Source: Burkholderiales bacterium (GTDB taxonomy: Bacteria > Pseudomonadota > Gammaproteobacteria > Burkholderiales > Burkholderiaceae_C). Taken from it: a stretch of 64,000 bases of DNA. The first letter of the stretch is position 1. Every line of letters starts with the position of its first letter. The notes beneath the pieces were generated by a model. It made no database searches. It was not told the DNA's origin and worked only from the letters and a program-made list of their open reading frames with translations. The position numbers were made by a program, and so were the translations under genes. The stretch covers positions 1 to 64,000 of the forward strand of contig JACPOI010000022.1 in NCBI GenBank assembly GCA_016185015.1. The letters run 5' to 3'. This document shows positions 1 to 10,360 of this stretch, one piece after another.

Positions 1-204
<204 letters not shown>

Positions 205-287
205 TTTTCAAATCTCCAGAAAGGATGCAAAAAGCAATTACGACTTCAAACACCAAGACACGCCGGCAACGGCCGCGCACCTGAAAG

Positions 288-362
<75 letters not shown>

Positions 363-395
363 AATATTCTTGTCACCACCACCACAAAAGACACA

Positions 396-469
396 TGGAG
401 CGGGAGACGGGAATCGAACCCGCGTCATCAGCTTGGAAGGCTGGGGTTCTACCATTGAACTACTCCCGC
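396..469 (-). tRNA. tRNA-Gly(TCC)
   Basis: A 74-nt minus-strand tRNA with acceptor stem GCGGGAG/CTCCCGC, anticodon TCC in the loop CTTCCAAG, the T-loop GGTTCGATTCCC and an encoded CCA. It is the middle member of the tRNA-tuf transcript. Confidence 0.96.
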
Positions 470-502
470 ATCACCAAAACGCTCGCTCTACATATCTTTC
501 AC

Positions 503-588
503 TGGTGGAGAGGGCTGGATTCGAACCAGCGTACTCGTAAGAGGGCAGATTTACAGTCTGCTGCCATTAACCACTCGGCCACCTCTCC
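503..588 (-). tRNA. tRNA-Tyr(GTA)
   Basis: An 86-nt class II tRNA on the minus strand, with acceptor stem GGAGAGG/CCTCTCC, anticodon GTA in GACTGTAAATC, a long variable arm and an encoded CCA. It is the first gene of the Tyr-Gly-Thr-tuf block. The promoter should lie upstream, in the 64 bp before the end of ung; I could not assign one. Confidence 0.96.
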
Positions 589-652
589 ATTAGGTGAACC
601 TCAGATTATGCCATGAAATTTTGACGGCAGCGAGACCCCGGGCACCCCAGAT

Positions 653-1408
653 TCACCACGAGACCTCGCCCAGCCCCCGTTCCAGCAAAAACGCATTCGC
701 CCGGCTGAAGTGGCCACAGCCCAGAAAGGGCTGCGGGCCGCGGCGAGCCGACAAGGGGGAAGGGTGGTTGGCGCACAGCACAAGATGCGGCCCGCTCCCC
801 GCCTCCAGCCCCGCGGCCGCAGCGGCACGCTGGGCATGGGCTCCCCAGAGCATGAAAACAGCCGGCCGCGAACGCTCGACCACGGCACGAACTAACTTGT
901 CAGTGAGCACTTCCCAGCCTCGGCCGGCATGGCTGGCGGGCTGGCCGTCTTCGACCGTGAGGCAGGTGTTGAGCAGCAAGACCCCCTGCTGCGCCCAACG
1001 CAGCAGGGAGCCATCAGCCGGCGGGCTGGTGGGTTTGAGCGCCGGGTCACGCGCCAGTTCCTGGTGGATGTTGCGCAGGGAGGGGGGCAAGCGCAGACCC
1101 GGCGCCACGGAAAAAGCCAGGCCCTCGGCCGGGCCCGGCCCGTGGTACGGGTCCTGGCCCAGGATCATGACGCGCACATCGGCCAGCGCCGTCAGCTCCA
1201 GCGCACGCAGGGGTCGGGGGGGATAAATGGTGGCGCCAGCCGCCAACCGGGCACCGATGTGTTGGCCCAGCCGCGCCCCGGCTTCGCTGTCAAAAAACCG
1301 GGAGACCAGCGGCTGCCAGTCGGCAGCCACCGGCCAGTGACCCGGCTCCCAAGCCTGGAGGCAGGCCGGCGCGGTCGCGCCCGCCGTGAACAGATCCGGC
1401 TGCGACAC
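653..1408 (-). CDS. ung: Uracil-DNA glycosylase (family 1)
   Basis: This 251-residue enzyme removes uracil from DNA as the first step of base-excision repair. It shows the family 1 water-activating motif GQDPYHGPGPAEGLAFSV (about residues 84-101) with the catalytic Asp, and the DNA-intercalation motif HPSPLSARRG near the C-terminus. The start is GTG, only 5 bp after the trpC stop codon, so ung is probably translated from the end of the trp transcript. The N-terminus is somewhat longer than in the E. coli enzyme, which is normal for Comamonadaceae. No clear Shine-Dalgarno sequence precedes the GTG. Confidence 0.95.
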   Translation of the reverse strand: MSQPDLFTAGATAPACLQAWEPGHWPVAADWQPLVSRFFDSEAGARLGQHIGARLAAGATIYPPRPLRALELTALADVRVMILGQDPYHGPGPAEGLAFSVAPGLRLPPSLRNIHQELARDPALKPTSPPADGSLLRWAQQGVLLLNTCLTVEDGQPASHAGRGWEVLTDKLVRAVVERSRPAVFMLWGAHAQRAAAAAGLEAGSGPHLVLCANHPSPLSARRGPQPFLGCGHFSRANAFLLERGLGEVSW

Positions 1409-1413
1409 GCTCG

Positions 1414-2214
1414 TCAGGCAAACAGTTCGGCCAAGGCCAGGCCCGGATCGGGCGCGCGCATGAAGGCCTCGCCCACCAGGAAGGCATGGACGCCCGCCGT
1501 GCGCATGCGCTGCACATCGGCACGATCCAGGATACCGGACTCCGTCACCAGCAGGCGATCGGCCGGCACACGCTCGCGAAGCGCCAGCGTGGTCTCCAGC
1601 GACACCTCGAAGGTGCGCAGGTTGCGGTTGTTGATGCCTACCAATGGGGTTTTCAGTTTCAGCGCGCGGTCCAGTTCGGCCCCGTCGTGCACCTCGACCA
1701 GCACGGCCATGTCCAGCCCACGCGCGATAGCTTCCAGGTCGGCCATCTGCGCGTCGTCCAGGCAGGCGGCGATCAGCAGGATGCAGTCCGCCCCCATGGC
1801 ACGCGACTCGTAGATCTGGTACGGGTCGACCATGAAGTCCTTGCGCAGCACGGGCAGCTGGCAGGAGGCGCGCGCCTGTTTCAGGTAGTCGGGCTGGCCC
1901 TGGAAGAACTGGCGATCGGTCAGCACCGACAGGCAGGCGGCGCTGGTCTGGCCGTCGCCTTCGGCGTAGCTCTGGGCGATGTCGGCGGGAATGAAGTCCT
2001 CGCGCAACACGCCCTTGCTCGGGCTGGCCTTCTTGACCTCGGCGATCACCGCGGCCTGGCCGGCGGCGATCTTGGCGCGCATGGCGCCGACGAAGTCGCG
2101 GGTGAGCACGCGCGATTCGGCGTCGGCCCGCATGGCTGCCAGCGAGGTCTTCTTCAGGGCCGCGGCCACTTCCTGGCGCTTGACGGCCACGATCTTGTCG
2201 AGGATATCGCTCAT
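1414..2214 (-). CDS. trpC: Indole-3-glycerol phosphate synthase
   Basis: It closes the indole ring from CdRP in tryptophan synthesis. The 266-residue TIM barrel contains the family motifs [14 protein letters not shown] (about 61-74), [37 protein letters not shown] and ESGI near the C-terminus; the catalytic Lys and Glu are present. It is the stand-alone form, not fused to TrpF. Its ATG overlaps the trpD stop codon by 4 bp (ATGA), so the two are translationally coupled in the trpE-G-D-C operon. Confidence 0.97.
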   Translation of the reverse strand: MSDILDKIVAVKRQEVAAALKKTSLAAMRADAESRVLTRDFVGAMRAKIAAGQAAVIAEVKKASPSKGVLREDFIPADIAQSYAEGDGQTSAACLSVLTDRQFFQGQPDYLKQARASCQLPVLRKDFMVDPYQIYESRAMGADCILLIAACLDDAQMADLEAIARGLDMAVLVEVHDGAELDRALKLKTPLVGINNRNLRTFEVSLETTLALRERVPADRLLVTESGILDRADVQRMRTAGVHAFLVGEAFMRAPDPGLALAELFA

Positions 2215-3260
2215 GCTGCTTGCCCCAGACGGTGCGCCACGGTCACCAGTTGCTCCAGCTTGGCCTTGGCGGCACCGGAATCGATGACCTCCCGCGCTCG
2301 CGTGATACCCGCGGCCATGCTGGCCACCACATTCGCGGCGTACAACGCCGCCCCGGCATTGAGCAGGACGATGTCACGCGCAGCGCCCGGCTGTTTGTCC
2401 AGCACGCCCATGAGCATGGCGCGCGAGGCCTCGGGTGTGTCCACCTTGAGGGCGCGCGTGCTGGCCATGGTCAGGCCGAAGTCCTCGGGATGGATTTCGT
2501 ACTCGGTGACCTCCCCGTTTTTGAGTTCGCCCACCAGGGTGGCCGCGCCCAGGCTGATCTCGTCCATGCCATCCTTGCCGTAGACCACCACGGCATGTTC
2601 GGTCCCCAGGCGCTGCAGCGCGCGCACCTGGATACCCACCAGATCCGCATGGAACACGCCCATGAGGATATTGGGCGCGCCGGCCGGGTTGGTCAGCGGA
2701 CCCAGGATGTTGAAGAGGGTCTTGATGCCGAGCTCGCGGCGCACCGGCGCCACGTTCTTCATGGCCGGGTGGTGGTTGGGCGCAAACATGAAACCCACCC
2801 CCGTTTCGGCGATGCACCGGGCGATGGCCTCGGGCTGGAGGTTGATGTTCACGCCCAGCGATTCCATCACGTCGGCACTGCCGCTCTTGCTGCTGACGCT
2901 GCGCCCGCCGTGCTTGCTGACCTTGGCGCCGGCGGCTGCCGCCACGAACATGGAGCAGGTGGAGATGTTGAAGGTGTGGGCGCCGTCGCCGCCGGTGCCG
3001 ACGATGTCGACCAGGTGCTTGCGGTCCGCCACATCCACCTTGGTGGAGAACTCGCGCATCACCTGCGCGGCGGCCGTGATCTCGCCGATGGTCTCCTTCT
3101 TCACGCGCAGGCCGGTGATGAGGGCGGCCATCAGCACCGGCGACATCTCGCCACTCATGATGAGCCGCATGATGTGCAGCATCTCGTCATGGAAGATTTC
3201 GCGGTGCTCGATGACGCGTTGCAGCGCCTCCTGCGGTGTGATCTGGTGGGGATGGGGCAT
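2211..3260 (-). CDS. trpD: Anthranilate phosphoribosyltransferase
   Basis: It transfers the phosphoribosyl group of PRPP to anthranilate. The 349-residue protein has the PRPP loop [15 protein letters not shown] (about 86-100), [21 protein letters not shown], the anthranilate-binding stretch [20 protein letters not shown] and the NPAGAP loop. It begins 10 bp after trpG and overlaps trpC by 4 bp. Confidence 0.97.
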   Translation of the reverse strand: MPHPHQITPQEALQRVIEHREIFHDEMLHIMRLIMSGEMSPVLMAALITGLRVKKETIGEITAAAQVMREFSTKVDVADRKHLVDIVGTGGDGAHTFNISTCSMFVAAAAGAKVSKHGGRSVSSKSGSADVMESLGVNINLQPEAIARCIAETGVGFMFAPNHHPAMKNVAPVRRELGIKTLFNILGPLTNPAGAPNILMGVFHADLVGIQVRALQRLGTEHAVVVYGKDGMDEISLGAATLVGELKNGEVTEYEIHPEDFGLTMASTRALKVDTPEASRAMLMGVLDKQPGAARDIVLLNAGAALYAANVVASMAAGITRAREVIDSGAAKAKLEQLVTVAHRLGQAA

Positions 3261-3270
3261 CTTGTCTTCC

Positions 3271-3861
3271 TCAGGCTTGTTCCAGGAAATTCTTCAGCAT
3301 GGCATGACCATGCTCGGTCAGGATGGATTCGGGGTGGAACTGCACACCTTCGACGGCCAGGGTCTTGTGCTTCACGCCCATGATCTCGCCATCTTCGGTC
3401 CAGGCCGTCACTTTCAGTTCGGGGGGGCAGCTCGCGCGCTCGATGGCCAGCGAGTGGTAACGATTCACGGTGAACTGTTTCGGCAGGCCGGCAAACACGC
3501 CTTCCTGCGTGGTGGTGATGACGCTGGTCTTGCCGTGCATCAGTTGCTGCGCCCGGATGATCTTGCCACCGAAGGCCGCGCCGATGCTCTGGTGCCCCAG
3601 GCAGACGCCCAGGATAGGCAGCTTGCCGGCGAAATGGCGGATCGCCGCCACCGAGATGCCGGCCTCGGCGGGCGAGCAGGGACCGGGCGAGATGACCAGC
3701 CGGTCCAGTTGACCGGCCTTGAGCCTGGCCTCAATCTCGGCCACCGTGATCTCGTCGTTGCGGTGCACCTCGACATCCGCGCCGAGTTCACCGAAGTACT
3801 GCACGAGGTTGTAGGTGAACGAGTCGTAGTTGTCCACCATGAGGAGTTTGATGTTCTTCAT
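3271..3861 (-). CDS. trpG: Anthranilate synthase glutamine amidotransferase subunit
   Basis: The 196-residue class I amidotransferase supplies ammonia to TrpE. It has the N-terminal [20 protein letters not shown] block, the oxyanion loop [13 protein letters not shown], the nucleophile elbow [10 protein letters not shown] (catalytic Cys) and the C-terminal [11 protein letters not shown] with the catalytic His-Glu pair. I start it at the ATG at 3861, giving [11 protein letters not shown]. Longer in-frame extensions run into trpE and lack family similarity. Five bases separate it from trpE. It may also serve folate synthesis, as TrpG does in many bacteria, but no pabB is visible here. Confidence 0.96.
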   Translation of the reverse strand: MKNIKLLMVDNYDSFTYNLVQYFGELGADVEVHRNDEITVAEIEARLKAGQLDRLVISPGPCSPAEAGISVAAIRHFAGKLPILGVCLGHQSIGAAFGGKIIRAQQLMHGKTSVITTTQEGVFAGLPKQFTVNRYHSLAIERASCPPELKVTAWTEDGEIMGVKHKTLAVEGVQFHPESILTEHGHAMLKNFLEQA

Positions 3862-3866
3862 GGTGT

Positions 3867-5363
3867 TCACTCCAGACCCTGCTCGACCAGTTCGCTCGCG
3901 CGCACCAGCGCCCGCGCCTTGTGCTCGGTCTCGCGCCACTCCATCTCGGGCACCGAGTCGGCCACCACGCCGGCTGCCGCCTGCACGTAGAGCGTGTCGT
4001 TCTTGATGATGCCGGTGCGGATCGCGATGGCCACGTCCATGTCGCCGGCATAACTCAGGTAGCCGCAGGCGCCACCATAGAGGCCGCGCTTGCTGGGCTC
4101 GAGCTGGTCGATCAGTTCCATGGCGTGCACCTTGGGGGCACCGGTCAGGGTGCCGGCCGGGAAAGTCGCCTTGAGCACGTCCATCGAACTCATGCCGTCC
4201 TTGAGCAGGCCCTCGACATTGCTCACGATGTGCATCACGTGGCTGTAGCGCTCGACCACGAAGGCTTCGGTCACCTTGACGCTGCCGGTCTTGGCGATGC
4301 GGCCGATGTCGTTGCGCGCGAGATCAATGAGCATCACGTGCTCGGCGCGCTCCTTGGGGTCGCCCACCAGTTCCACTTCGGCCGCCTTGTCCAGCTCGGG
4401 CGTGGCGCCGCGCGGACGCGTGCCGGCCAGCGGGCGGATCGTGACCTTCTGGCCCTCGGGCGTCTGCTCCTGCCGCACCAGGATCTCCGGGGAGGCTCCT
4501 ACCACGTGGAAATCCCCGAAGTGGTAGTAGTACATATAGGGCGAAGGGTTGAGCGAGCGCAGCGCGCGGTACAGCGAGAGCGGCGACTCGGTGTAGCGCT
4601 TGTGCAGGCGCTGGCCCACCTGGACCTGCATGAAGTCGCCCGCGGCGATCAGCTCCTTGGCGCGTTCCACGGCGGCGATGTAGTCGTCCTTGGCGAACTC
4701 GCGGCCGATCTCATGCGAGGGACTGGGCTTGACGGGCGGCGCCTGCACCGAGGTGTTCAGGCGCTCGCGCAGCTCGGCCAGGCGCGCCTGCGCCTTGGCG
4801 TAGGCCTGTGGCTGGCCGGGGTCGGCGTAGACGATGAGGTAGAGCTTGCCCGAGAGGTTGTCGATGACGGCCAGCTCCTCGCACTGCAGGAGCAGGATGT
4901 CGGGGCAGCCCAGGGTGTCGGGCGGGCAGCTCTTGACCAGCTTTTTCTCGATGTGGCGCACCGTGTCATAGCCGAAGTAGCCGGCCAGGCCACCGCAGAA
5001 GCGCGGCAGGCCGGGTTGCAGCGCGACCTTGAAGCGCTGGTGGTACTGGGCCACGAAGTCCAGCGGGTTCAGGCGCGAGGTCTCGACCACGACGTCGTCG
5101 GTCACCACCTCGGTCACGGCCTGCTCGCCAAAGCCGCGCGAGCGCACCAGGGTGCGCGCCGGCAGGCCGATGAAGCTGTAGCGGCCGAAACGCTCGCCGC
5201 CCACCACGGACTCCAGCAGGAAGGTGTTCTTGCCGCCGTCTTGCGCGTGGGCCAGCTTGAGGTAAAGCGAGAGCGGCGTTTCCAGGTCGGCAAACGCCTG
5301 GGCGAGCAGGGGAATGCGGTTGTAGCCCTGGCGGGCCAGTTCGTTGAATTCGGATTCGGTCAT
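3867..5363 (-). CDS. trpE: Anthranilate synthase component I
   Basis: It converts chorismate to anthranilate using ammonia from TrpG. The 498-residue protein begins [20 protein letters not shown] and has the chorismate-binding half with [61 protein letters not shown] and the Gly-rich end [14 protein letters not shown]. The ATG at 5363 was chosen because it matches TrpE starts and has GGAG 13 bp upstream. It is the first gene of trpEGDC; trpF, trpB and trpA are not in this window. Confidence 0.97.
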   Translation of the reverse strand: MTESEFNELARQGYNRIPLLAQAFADLETPLSLYLKLAHAQDGGKNTFLLESVVGGERFGRYSFIGLPARTLVRSRGFGEQAVTEVVTDDVVVETSRLNPLDFVAQYHQRFKVALQPGLPRFCGGLAGYFGYDTVRHIEKKLVKSCPPDTLGCPDILLLQCEELAVIDNLSGKLYLIVYADPGQPQAYAKAQARLAELRERLNTSVQAPPVKPSPSHEIGREFAKDDYIAAVERAKELIAAGDFMQVQVGQRLHKRYTESPLSLYRALRSLNPSPYMYYYHFGDFHVVGASPEILVRQEQTPEGQKVTIRPLAGTRPRGATPELDKAAEVELVGDPKERAEHVMLIDLARNDIGRIAKTGSVKVTEAFVVERYSHVMHIVSNVEGLLKDGMSSMDVLKATFPAGTLTGAPKVHAMELIDQLEPSKRGLYGGACGYLSYAGDMDVAIAIRTGIIKNDTLYVQAAAGVVADSVPEMEWRETEHKARALVRASELVEQGLE

Positions 5364-5696
5364 CACAGGAAAACTCCGGTTCGGCGCGGGCCTGCAGCCC
5401 TGGGCGCCAGGCACGTCGTGCCATGTTCATTCGATTCTGGAGCCCCGCCGGACGGGGCGGGGAAGCGGGGCCGGCGGCTTGCCGCCGGTCTCAGTCGCGC
5501 GACCGGGCGCGCGCGGCAGGACAGGTACGCCAGGGCCAGGCTCCCCGGTCGCTGCAACCTGTGCTGATGAGGCGATGAATGAACATGGGGCCAGTTTAGC
5601 AAAGGCGCCCACCCCCAGAAAAACCCTGAATCGGGCCGGAACCGGGGTCTGGGATAATTAGAACGAACGATCGTACTATTTTGGAGGTTCTCGATC
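5364..5696. other. 333-bp divergent promoter region between trpE and the chalcone-isomerase-like gene
   Basis: No gene is supported here. The stretch contains GC-rich inverted repeats, the clearest being CCGGCGGC at 5471-5478 and GCCGCCGG at 5481-5488, which in the trpE transcript could form a leader hairpin. A short minus-strand reading frame upstream of trpE has only one Trp codon, so I do not call an attenuator. The right end carries a -10-like GATAAT at 5653-5658 for the plus-strand gene, followed by the dyad listed separately and a GGAGG ribosome site at 5683-5687. Confidence 0.6.
5659..5678. promoter_or_regulatory. 20-bp operator-like dyad in front of the chalcone-isomerase-like gene
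   Basis: The sequence TAGAACGAACGATCGTACTA is a dyad of the form TAGnACGAnC with matching right half; 16 of 20 positions agree with the reverse complement. It lies directly after a -10-like GATAAT and 4 bp before GGAGG, where a bound protein would block initiation. The shape suits a TetR-type repressor, but that is inference and no such regulator is in the window. Confidence 0.4.
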
Positions 5697-6278
5697 ATGT
5701 GGTCTCCCTTACGTCCTTTCCTGTTCGCCCTGCTGTTCGGCATCGGCCAACAGGTATCCGCTCTGGAAGTCGGCGGCGTCAATTTCGCGCCGCAAGTCGA
5801 AGTCAACGGCAGCAAGCTGGAGCTCAATGGCGCCGGCCTGCGCTACAAGGCGGTCTTCAAGGTCTATGCCGCAGGCCTTTATGTGGGCCGCAAAGCCAGC
5901 TCGCTGGAGGACATCCTCAAGGCTCCCGGCCCCAAGCGCATGAGCATCACCATGCTGCGCGACATCGATGCCGGCGAGCTGGGCAAGCTGTTTTCCCGCG
6001 GCATGGAAGACAACATGGACCGCGCCGCCTTCGTGCAGCTGATCCCCGGCATCATGCGCATGAGCCAGATCTTTTCCGACCACAAGAAACTGATGGCCGG
6101 TGACAGCTTCACCCTGGACTGGATCCCCGGCCAGGGCCTGTACATCGCGGTCAAAGGCAAGGTGCAGGGCGCCCCTTTCAAGGAGCCCGAGTTTTTCGCC
6201 GCCTTGATGGGCATCTGGCTGGGCCGGGTTCCTGCCGACTGGCAGCTCAAGAACGCCCTGCTGGATCTCAAGTCCTGA
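5697..6278 (+). CDS. Secreted chalcone-isomerase-like protein
   Basis: A 193-residue protein with an N-terminal signal peptide (hydrophobic LRPFLFALLFGIGQQ, likely cleaved after VSA at about residue 23). The rest matches the bacterial chalcone-isomerase-like family: VNFAPQVEVNGSKLELNGAGLRYK, VFKVYAAGLYVG, the LRDIDAGEL block and an FxPG-type end FFAALMGIWLGRVP. Bacterial members are usually periplasmic, and their substrate is unknown; the fold is shared with fatty-acid-binding proteins. The stop codon overlaps the end of the convergent GGDEF-EAL gene by 11 bp. GGAGG stands 9 bp before the ATG. Confidence 0.85.
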   Translation: MWSPLRPFLFALLFGIGQQVSALEVGGVNFAPQVEVNGSKLELNGAGLRYKAVFKVYAAGLYVGRKASSLEDILKAPGPKRMSITMLRDIDAGELGKLFSRGMEDNMDRAAFVQLIPGIMRMSQIFSDHKKLMAGDSFTLDWIPGQGLYIAVKGKVQGAPFKEPEFFAALMGIWLGRVPADWQLKNALLDLKS

Positions 6279-9200
6279 TGGCTGGGGGCCTGGCCTGGGC
6301 CCACCGCTCCAGGTCACCGGCGTTGAGGGGGCGGCTGAACAGATAACCCTGGCCCTTGCCGCAGCCCAGATCGGCCATGAGCGCGGCCTGCTCGGTCGTC
6401 TCGATCCCTTCGGCCACCGTCTGCAGGCCCAGCGTGCGCGCCATGTTGATGGTGGCGGCGATCATCACGCGGTGGTAGTTGCTGGTGAGCGCCTGACTCA
6501 CGAAGGAGCGGTCAATCTTGACCTGGTTGACCGGCAGCTCGTGCAGACAGGAGAGGGACGAGTAGCCGGTCCCGAAATCGTCCAGCGAGAGCGAGACACC
6601 GAGCGCGCGGATCTCGCGCAGGATGGCCTGCATGCCCTCGTCCTGGGCGGCCAGGCTTTCCGTCACCTCCAGCATCAGCGCACCCGGCGCCAGCCCGGCG
6701 CTGTACAGCAGCTCCGACAGCTTGGCGGTGAACCCGGCCTGGCGCAGCTGCGCACGCGAGAGGTTGACCGACACCGTCTCGGGGGCCTGCTCACCCAGCA
6801 GGGCGCGCAGGCGCACCAGCTCGTGGCAGGCGGTCTTCAGGACGAACTCGCCCAGACGGCCGATCATGCCCGTGGCTTCGGCCACCGGGATGAAGGTCAG
6901 CGGCGAGACCAGGCCGCGCCGCGGATGCGACCAGCGCGCCAACGCCTCCATACCCACCAGCCGCCCGCTGCCCAGCTCGATCATGGGCTGGTAGACCACG
7001 TGGATCTCGCCCTTGTCGACCGCCTGGCGCAGGTCGTTCTCCAGCTCTGCGTCGTCGTGCACGCGCTTGCGCATGGACGGCTCGAACATCTCGTAGCGCC
7101 CGCGCCCCTGGCGCTTGGCCTCGTACATGGCGATGTCGGCGTCGCGCAGCACACTGTCGGGGTCCTCGGCCATGTGGGCCGTGGTGACGATACCGATGCT
7201 GGCCGTGGAGTTCACGCGATGCGGACCGATCTGGTAAGGCTCGGCCAGCACCTCCAGCAGGCGCGAGGCCACCACCTGCGCGTCCAGGTCGCCACGGATG
7301 TTGTCCAGCAGCACCACGAACTCGTCGCCGCCGATGCGCGCGGCCATCTGGCTGAAATCACTGGTCTGCACGAAGGCGTCGCCGGGGCGCAGGCTGTCCT
7401 CCAGGCGCTTGGCGATCTGGCGCAGCAGCTCGTCGCCGACCGAATGACCCAGCGTGTCGTTGACCTGCTTGAAGCGGTCGAAGTCCATGAAGAGCACGGC
7501 AAAACAATAGCCTGCCTGCTGCCGGCTGCGCTGGATCGAGATCTGGATGCGGTTGAGCAGTTCGACCCGGTTGGGCAGGCGCGTCAGGCTGTCGGTGCGT
7601 GCGCTCTGCCGCAACTGTTCTTCCAGCTCCTTCTGCGCATTGATGTCGTAGCAGATGCCCGCCATGCGCAGGGCCCGCCCGCTGCCGTCGCGCGCCACCA
7701 CCGTGCCGCTGTACAGCGCCCACATCCAGGTGCCGCTGCCATGGCGTATGCGCACCTCCCAGTGCAGGGGCCGGCTTGAGTCGCGCAGGTTCGTGCGGAT
7801 GGCCCAGTCCCAGCCCTCGCGATCATCCGGATGGATCAGGCCGTGGAAGGTCTCCGAGGTCAGCTCCAGCCCCCCCGGCTGGTAGCCAAGGAGCGCCAGC
7901 ATACGGTCGTTGACGTCCATGCGACCGCTAGGAATGTCCCAGTGCCAGACCCCCAGAGAGGCGCTTTCGATGGCCAGCGTGAGCAACTGCTGCTGCTCGC
8001 GCTGCTGCGTCACATCCACCAGGCAGGAGATCACACCGGTCAGGTGCCCGGTGGCATCGTGCACCGGCTCGGTATTGACCATGTGCCAGCGCAGTTCACC
8101 CGCCATGCGCATGTGACCGACCAGTTCGCCGCGCAGGCCCACGCCGGTGCGCAGGGTCCGCACGCTGGGACGGTCCGCGTAGGGATAGGGCGTGAGGTCG
8201 GAGCACACCACCATGTCGTCGTCGGCCAGCCGGTCGCGGCCCAGCAGCTTCTGCTGCGGCAGGGCGAGCATCTCCTGCGCCTGCCGGTTGCACTCGATCA
8301 CCACACCGGCCGCCGACTGCAGCACCACGCCGGCCGGCATGATGTCCAGCAGGGTCTGCATGCGCACGCGCTGGTTGACGGTGTCGGTGATGTCCCTGGC
8401 CATCAGGGTGAAGCCGGTGTGCACGCCCTGGGCGTCATGGATGGGCTGGTAGTCGACATCGAGCCAGACCTCCTCGCCATGGCGCCCGCGGTGCATGACT
8501 TCGACCCGCACGGCCAGCCCCATGTCCAGCTCGGCGAGCAGGCGCGTCATTTCCTCGGGGTCGTTGTATTCATTGATGACCAGCAAGGCGGCATGCCGAT
8601 CCAGGACCTCGTCCCGCTCCCCGCCCTTGCCGCGCAGGAAGGCCTCGTTGCACCAGAGCACACGACGTTCGCGGTCCACCACGGCCACCCAGTTGGAGGT
8701 GCGCTGCGCCACCAGGGCCAGTCGCTGGAGCTCCATCGACTGGTTCAGCAGCACTTCACTCTGGCGCCGCACGAACAGCACCAGCGGCTCGGCCACCGCC
8801 AGGATCAGCAGCAGCAGCGCGCCGAGCATGACGTTGCTGGAAAACTCGATCCGGTCGAGGCTGGCGCGCGAGCGCCGCTGCGCCGCCAGCTGCAGCTCAT
8901 CCACCAGGGTTTGCGTGGTCAGCCAGAAGGACTCCAGCTCGGTCAGCAGGAACTGGGAGGCCGTCAAGCGCTTCCCCAGGTTCTTCTGGTCGAGCAGCCA
9001 CAGCAGGGCCTGGGTGCGATACCAGACCCGCTCTCGCCGCTCCTGCCATTCGAAAATGGCGCTGCGCAGCTGGGGGCGATCGTCGATCTGCCAGACCCCC
9101 TGACGCGACAGCAGCTCATCGAGCAGGGACGCCTGGGTTTGCGTCTGGCTGAGCGTCTCGCCCAGCGCATTCGCGTTTTCCTCTTCGCTGCCCTCGACGT

Positions 9201-9504
9201 GCTGCAGCCGGGTCAGCAACATGATCATGCGCTGGATCTGCGTCCCCTGGGCGGCAGCCACACGGATGATCTCGGCATCGGCCTGCCGGATCTGCTCGGA
9301 CAGCTGCTGCTGGCGCATCTGCCAATAGGTCAGTGCGCCCACCACCACCAGCACCGTGTACAGGGCCAGCCGCACCCAGCGGTGCACCTGCATGCCGCCT
9401 TCGGACTGGCGCCGCCCAGGCAGCCAGTCCAGCACGCGCCGCTTCCCGGCGCCGCGCTTTTCCTGCCGGCCGGCTGCGTTGGACGTGGTGTCGCTGCTAT
9501 TCAT
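6268..9504 (-). CDS. Membrane PAS-GGDEF-EAL protein (c-di-GMP turnover)
   Basis: A 1078-residue signalling protein. A transmembrane helix at about 45-61 and a second at about 226-247 enclose a periplasmic helical sensor region of about 160 residues. Three PAS-like domains follow (about 265-380, 385-500 and 505-630), then a GGDEF domain with intact RIGGDEF (diguanylate cyclase signature) and an EAL domain with MEALARWSHP and DDFGTGYSSL. Both catalytic motifs look intact. The RxxD inhibitory site expected five residues before GGDEF is absent. The net activity cannot be told from sequence. It sits alone, 80 bp after rpe. A c-di-GMP riboswitch lies 31 kb away in the same window. Confidence 0.93.
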   Translation of the reverse strand: MNSSDTTSNAAGRQEKRGAGKRRVLDWLPGRRQSEGGMQVHRWVRLALYTVLVVVGALTYWQMRQQQLSEQIRQADAEIIRVAAAQGTQIQRMIMLLTRLQHVEGSEEENANALGETLSQTQTQASLLDELLSRQGVWQIDDRPQLRSAIFEWQERRERVWYRTQALLWLLDQKNLGKRLTASQFLLTELESFWLTTQTLVDELQLAAQRRSRASLDRIEFSSNVMLGALLLLILAVAEPLVLFVRRQSEVLLNQSMELQRLALVAQRTSNWVAVVDRERRVLWCNEAFLRGKGGERDEVLDRHAALLVINEYNDPEEMTRLLAELDMGLAVRVEVMHRGRHGEEVWLDVDYQPIHDAQGVHTGFTLMARDITDTVNQRVRMQTLLDIMPAGVVLQSAAGVVIECNRQAQEMLALPQQKLLGRDRLADDDMVVCSDLTPYPYADRPSVRTLRTGVGLRGELVGHMRMAGELRWHMVNTEPVHDATGHLTGVISCLVDVTQQREQQQLLTLAIESASLGVWHWDIPSGRMDVNDRMLALLGYQPGGLELTSETFHGLIHPDDREGWDWAIRTNLRDSSRPLHWEVRIRHGSGTWMWALYSGTVVARDGSGRALRMAGICYDINAQKELEEQLRQSARTDSLTRLPNRVELLNRIQISIQRSRQQAGYCFAVLFMDFDRFKQVNDTLGHSVGDELLRQIAKRLEDSLRPGDAFVQTSDFSQMAARIGGDEFVVLLDNIRGDLDAQVVASRLLEVLAEPYQIGPHRVNSTASIGIVTTAHMAEDPDSVLRDADIAMYEAKRQGRGRYEMFEPSMRKRVHDDAELENDLRQAVDKGEIHVVYQPMIELGSGRLVGMEALARWSHPRRGLVSPLTFIPVAEATGMIGRLGEFVLKTACHELVRLRALLGEQAPETVSVNLSRAQLRQAGFTAKLSELLYSAGLAPGALMLEVTESLAAQDEGMQAILREIRALGVSLSLDDFGTGYSSLSCLHELPVNQVKIDRSFVSQALTSNYHRVMIAATINMARTLGLQTVAEGIETTEQAALMADLGCGKGQGYLFSRPLNAGDLERWAQARPPAIRT

Positions 9505-9584
9505 GAACTGGCGCCGATGCTAGCCGTGAAGCGTGCTTCCCGGCGTCATGGCTAACACTTAGAGGAAAGGCGCCCGCCTGCAGC

Positions 9585-10265
9585 TCAGGACAGCGCCTGG
9601 CGCATGGCCTGGATGACGGCGCGGTAGTCCGGCTTGCCGAAGATGGCACTGCCCGCCACGAAGGTGTCGGCACCGGCATCGGCCACGCGGCGGATGTTGT
9701 CGGCCTTGATGCCGCCGTCGACCTCCAGGCGGATGTCCTTGCCCGAGGCCTCGATGCGTTTGCGCGCGGCCTCCACCTTGCGCAAGGCGGAGTCAATGAA
9801 GCCCTGGCCACCGAAGCCCGGGTTGACACTCATGATGAGGATGAGGTCGATGTCCTCGATCACCCAGTCCAGCAAGTCCAGCGGCTGCGCCGGGTTGAAC
9901 ACCAGGCCGGCCTGGCAACCCTTGCCCTTGATGGCCTGCACGCTGCGGTGCACGTGGCCCGACGCGTCCGGGTGGAAGCTGATGAGATCGGCGCCGGCGG
10001 CGGCAAAGGCCTCGGCCAGCGCGTCCACCGGCTGCACCATCAGGTGCACATCGATCGGCACCGCCTTGCCGTCGGGCGTCTTCGCATGCGGCTTGAGCGC
10101 CTGGCACACCATGGGGCCGAAGGTCAGGTTGGGCACGTAGTGGTTGTCCATCACATCGAAGTGGATCCAGTCGGCACCGGCGTCGATCACGTTGCGCACC
10201 TCCTCGCCCAGACGGGCGAAATCGGCCGAGAGGATGGAAGGGGCAATGCGGAAGGTTTTGGACAT
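9585..10265 (-). CDS. rpe: Ribulose-phosphate 3-epimerase
   Basis: It interconverts ribulose-5-phosphate and xylulose-5-phosphate. The 226-residue TIM barrel starts [20 protein letters not shown] and has the metal and catalytic motifs [40 protein letters not shown] and [10 protein letters not shown] followed by VAGSAIF. The start at 10265 was chosen by homology; a longer frame to 10367 would overlap the apaG start. It is divergent from apaG across 95 bp. Confidence 0.97.
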   Translation of the reverse strand: MSKTFRIAPSILSADFARLGEEVRNVIDAGADWIHFDVMDNHYVPNLTFGPMVCQALKPHAKTPDGKAVPIDVHLMVQPVDALAEAFAAAGADLISFHPDASGHVHRSVQAIKGKGCQAGLVFNPAQPLDLLDWVIEDIDLILIMSVNPGFGGQGFIDSALRKVEAARKRIEASGKDIRLEVDGGIKADNIRRVADAGADTFVAGSAIFGKPDYRAVIQAMRQALS

Positions 10266-10360
10266 GGTCGGTATTTTCACAGGTACGATGCGGGACTGCT
10301 GCTCAGGATCCGTGCCGTGCATGCGCGTCCTGAGTAGCATTTCCTCGACTATATCCATAT

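Noticed and set aside
5364-5470. Possible trp attenuator upstream of trpE
   Set aside because: The candidate leader peptide has a single Trp codon and no terminator with a T-run was found.
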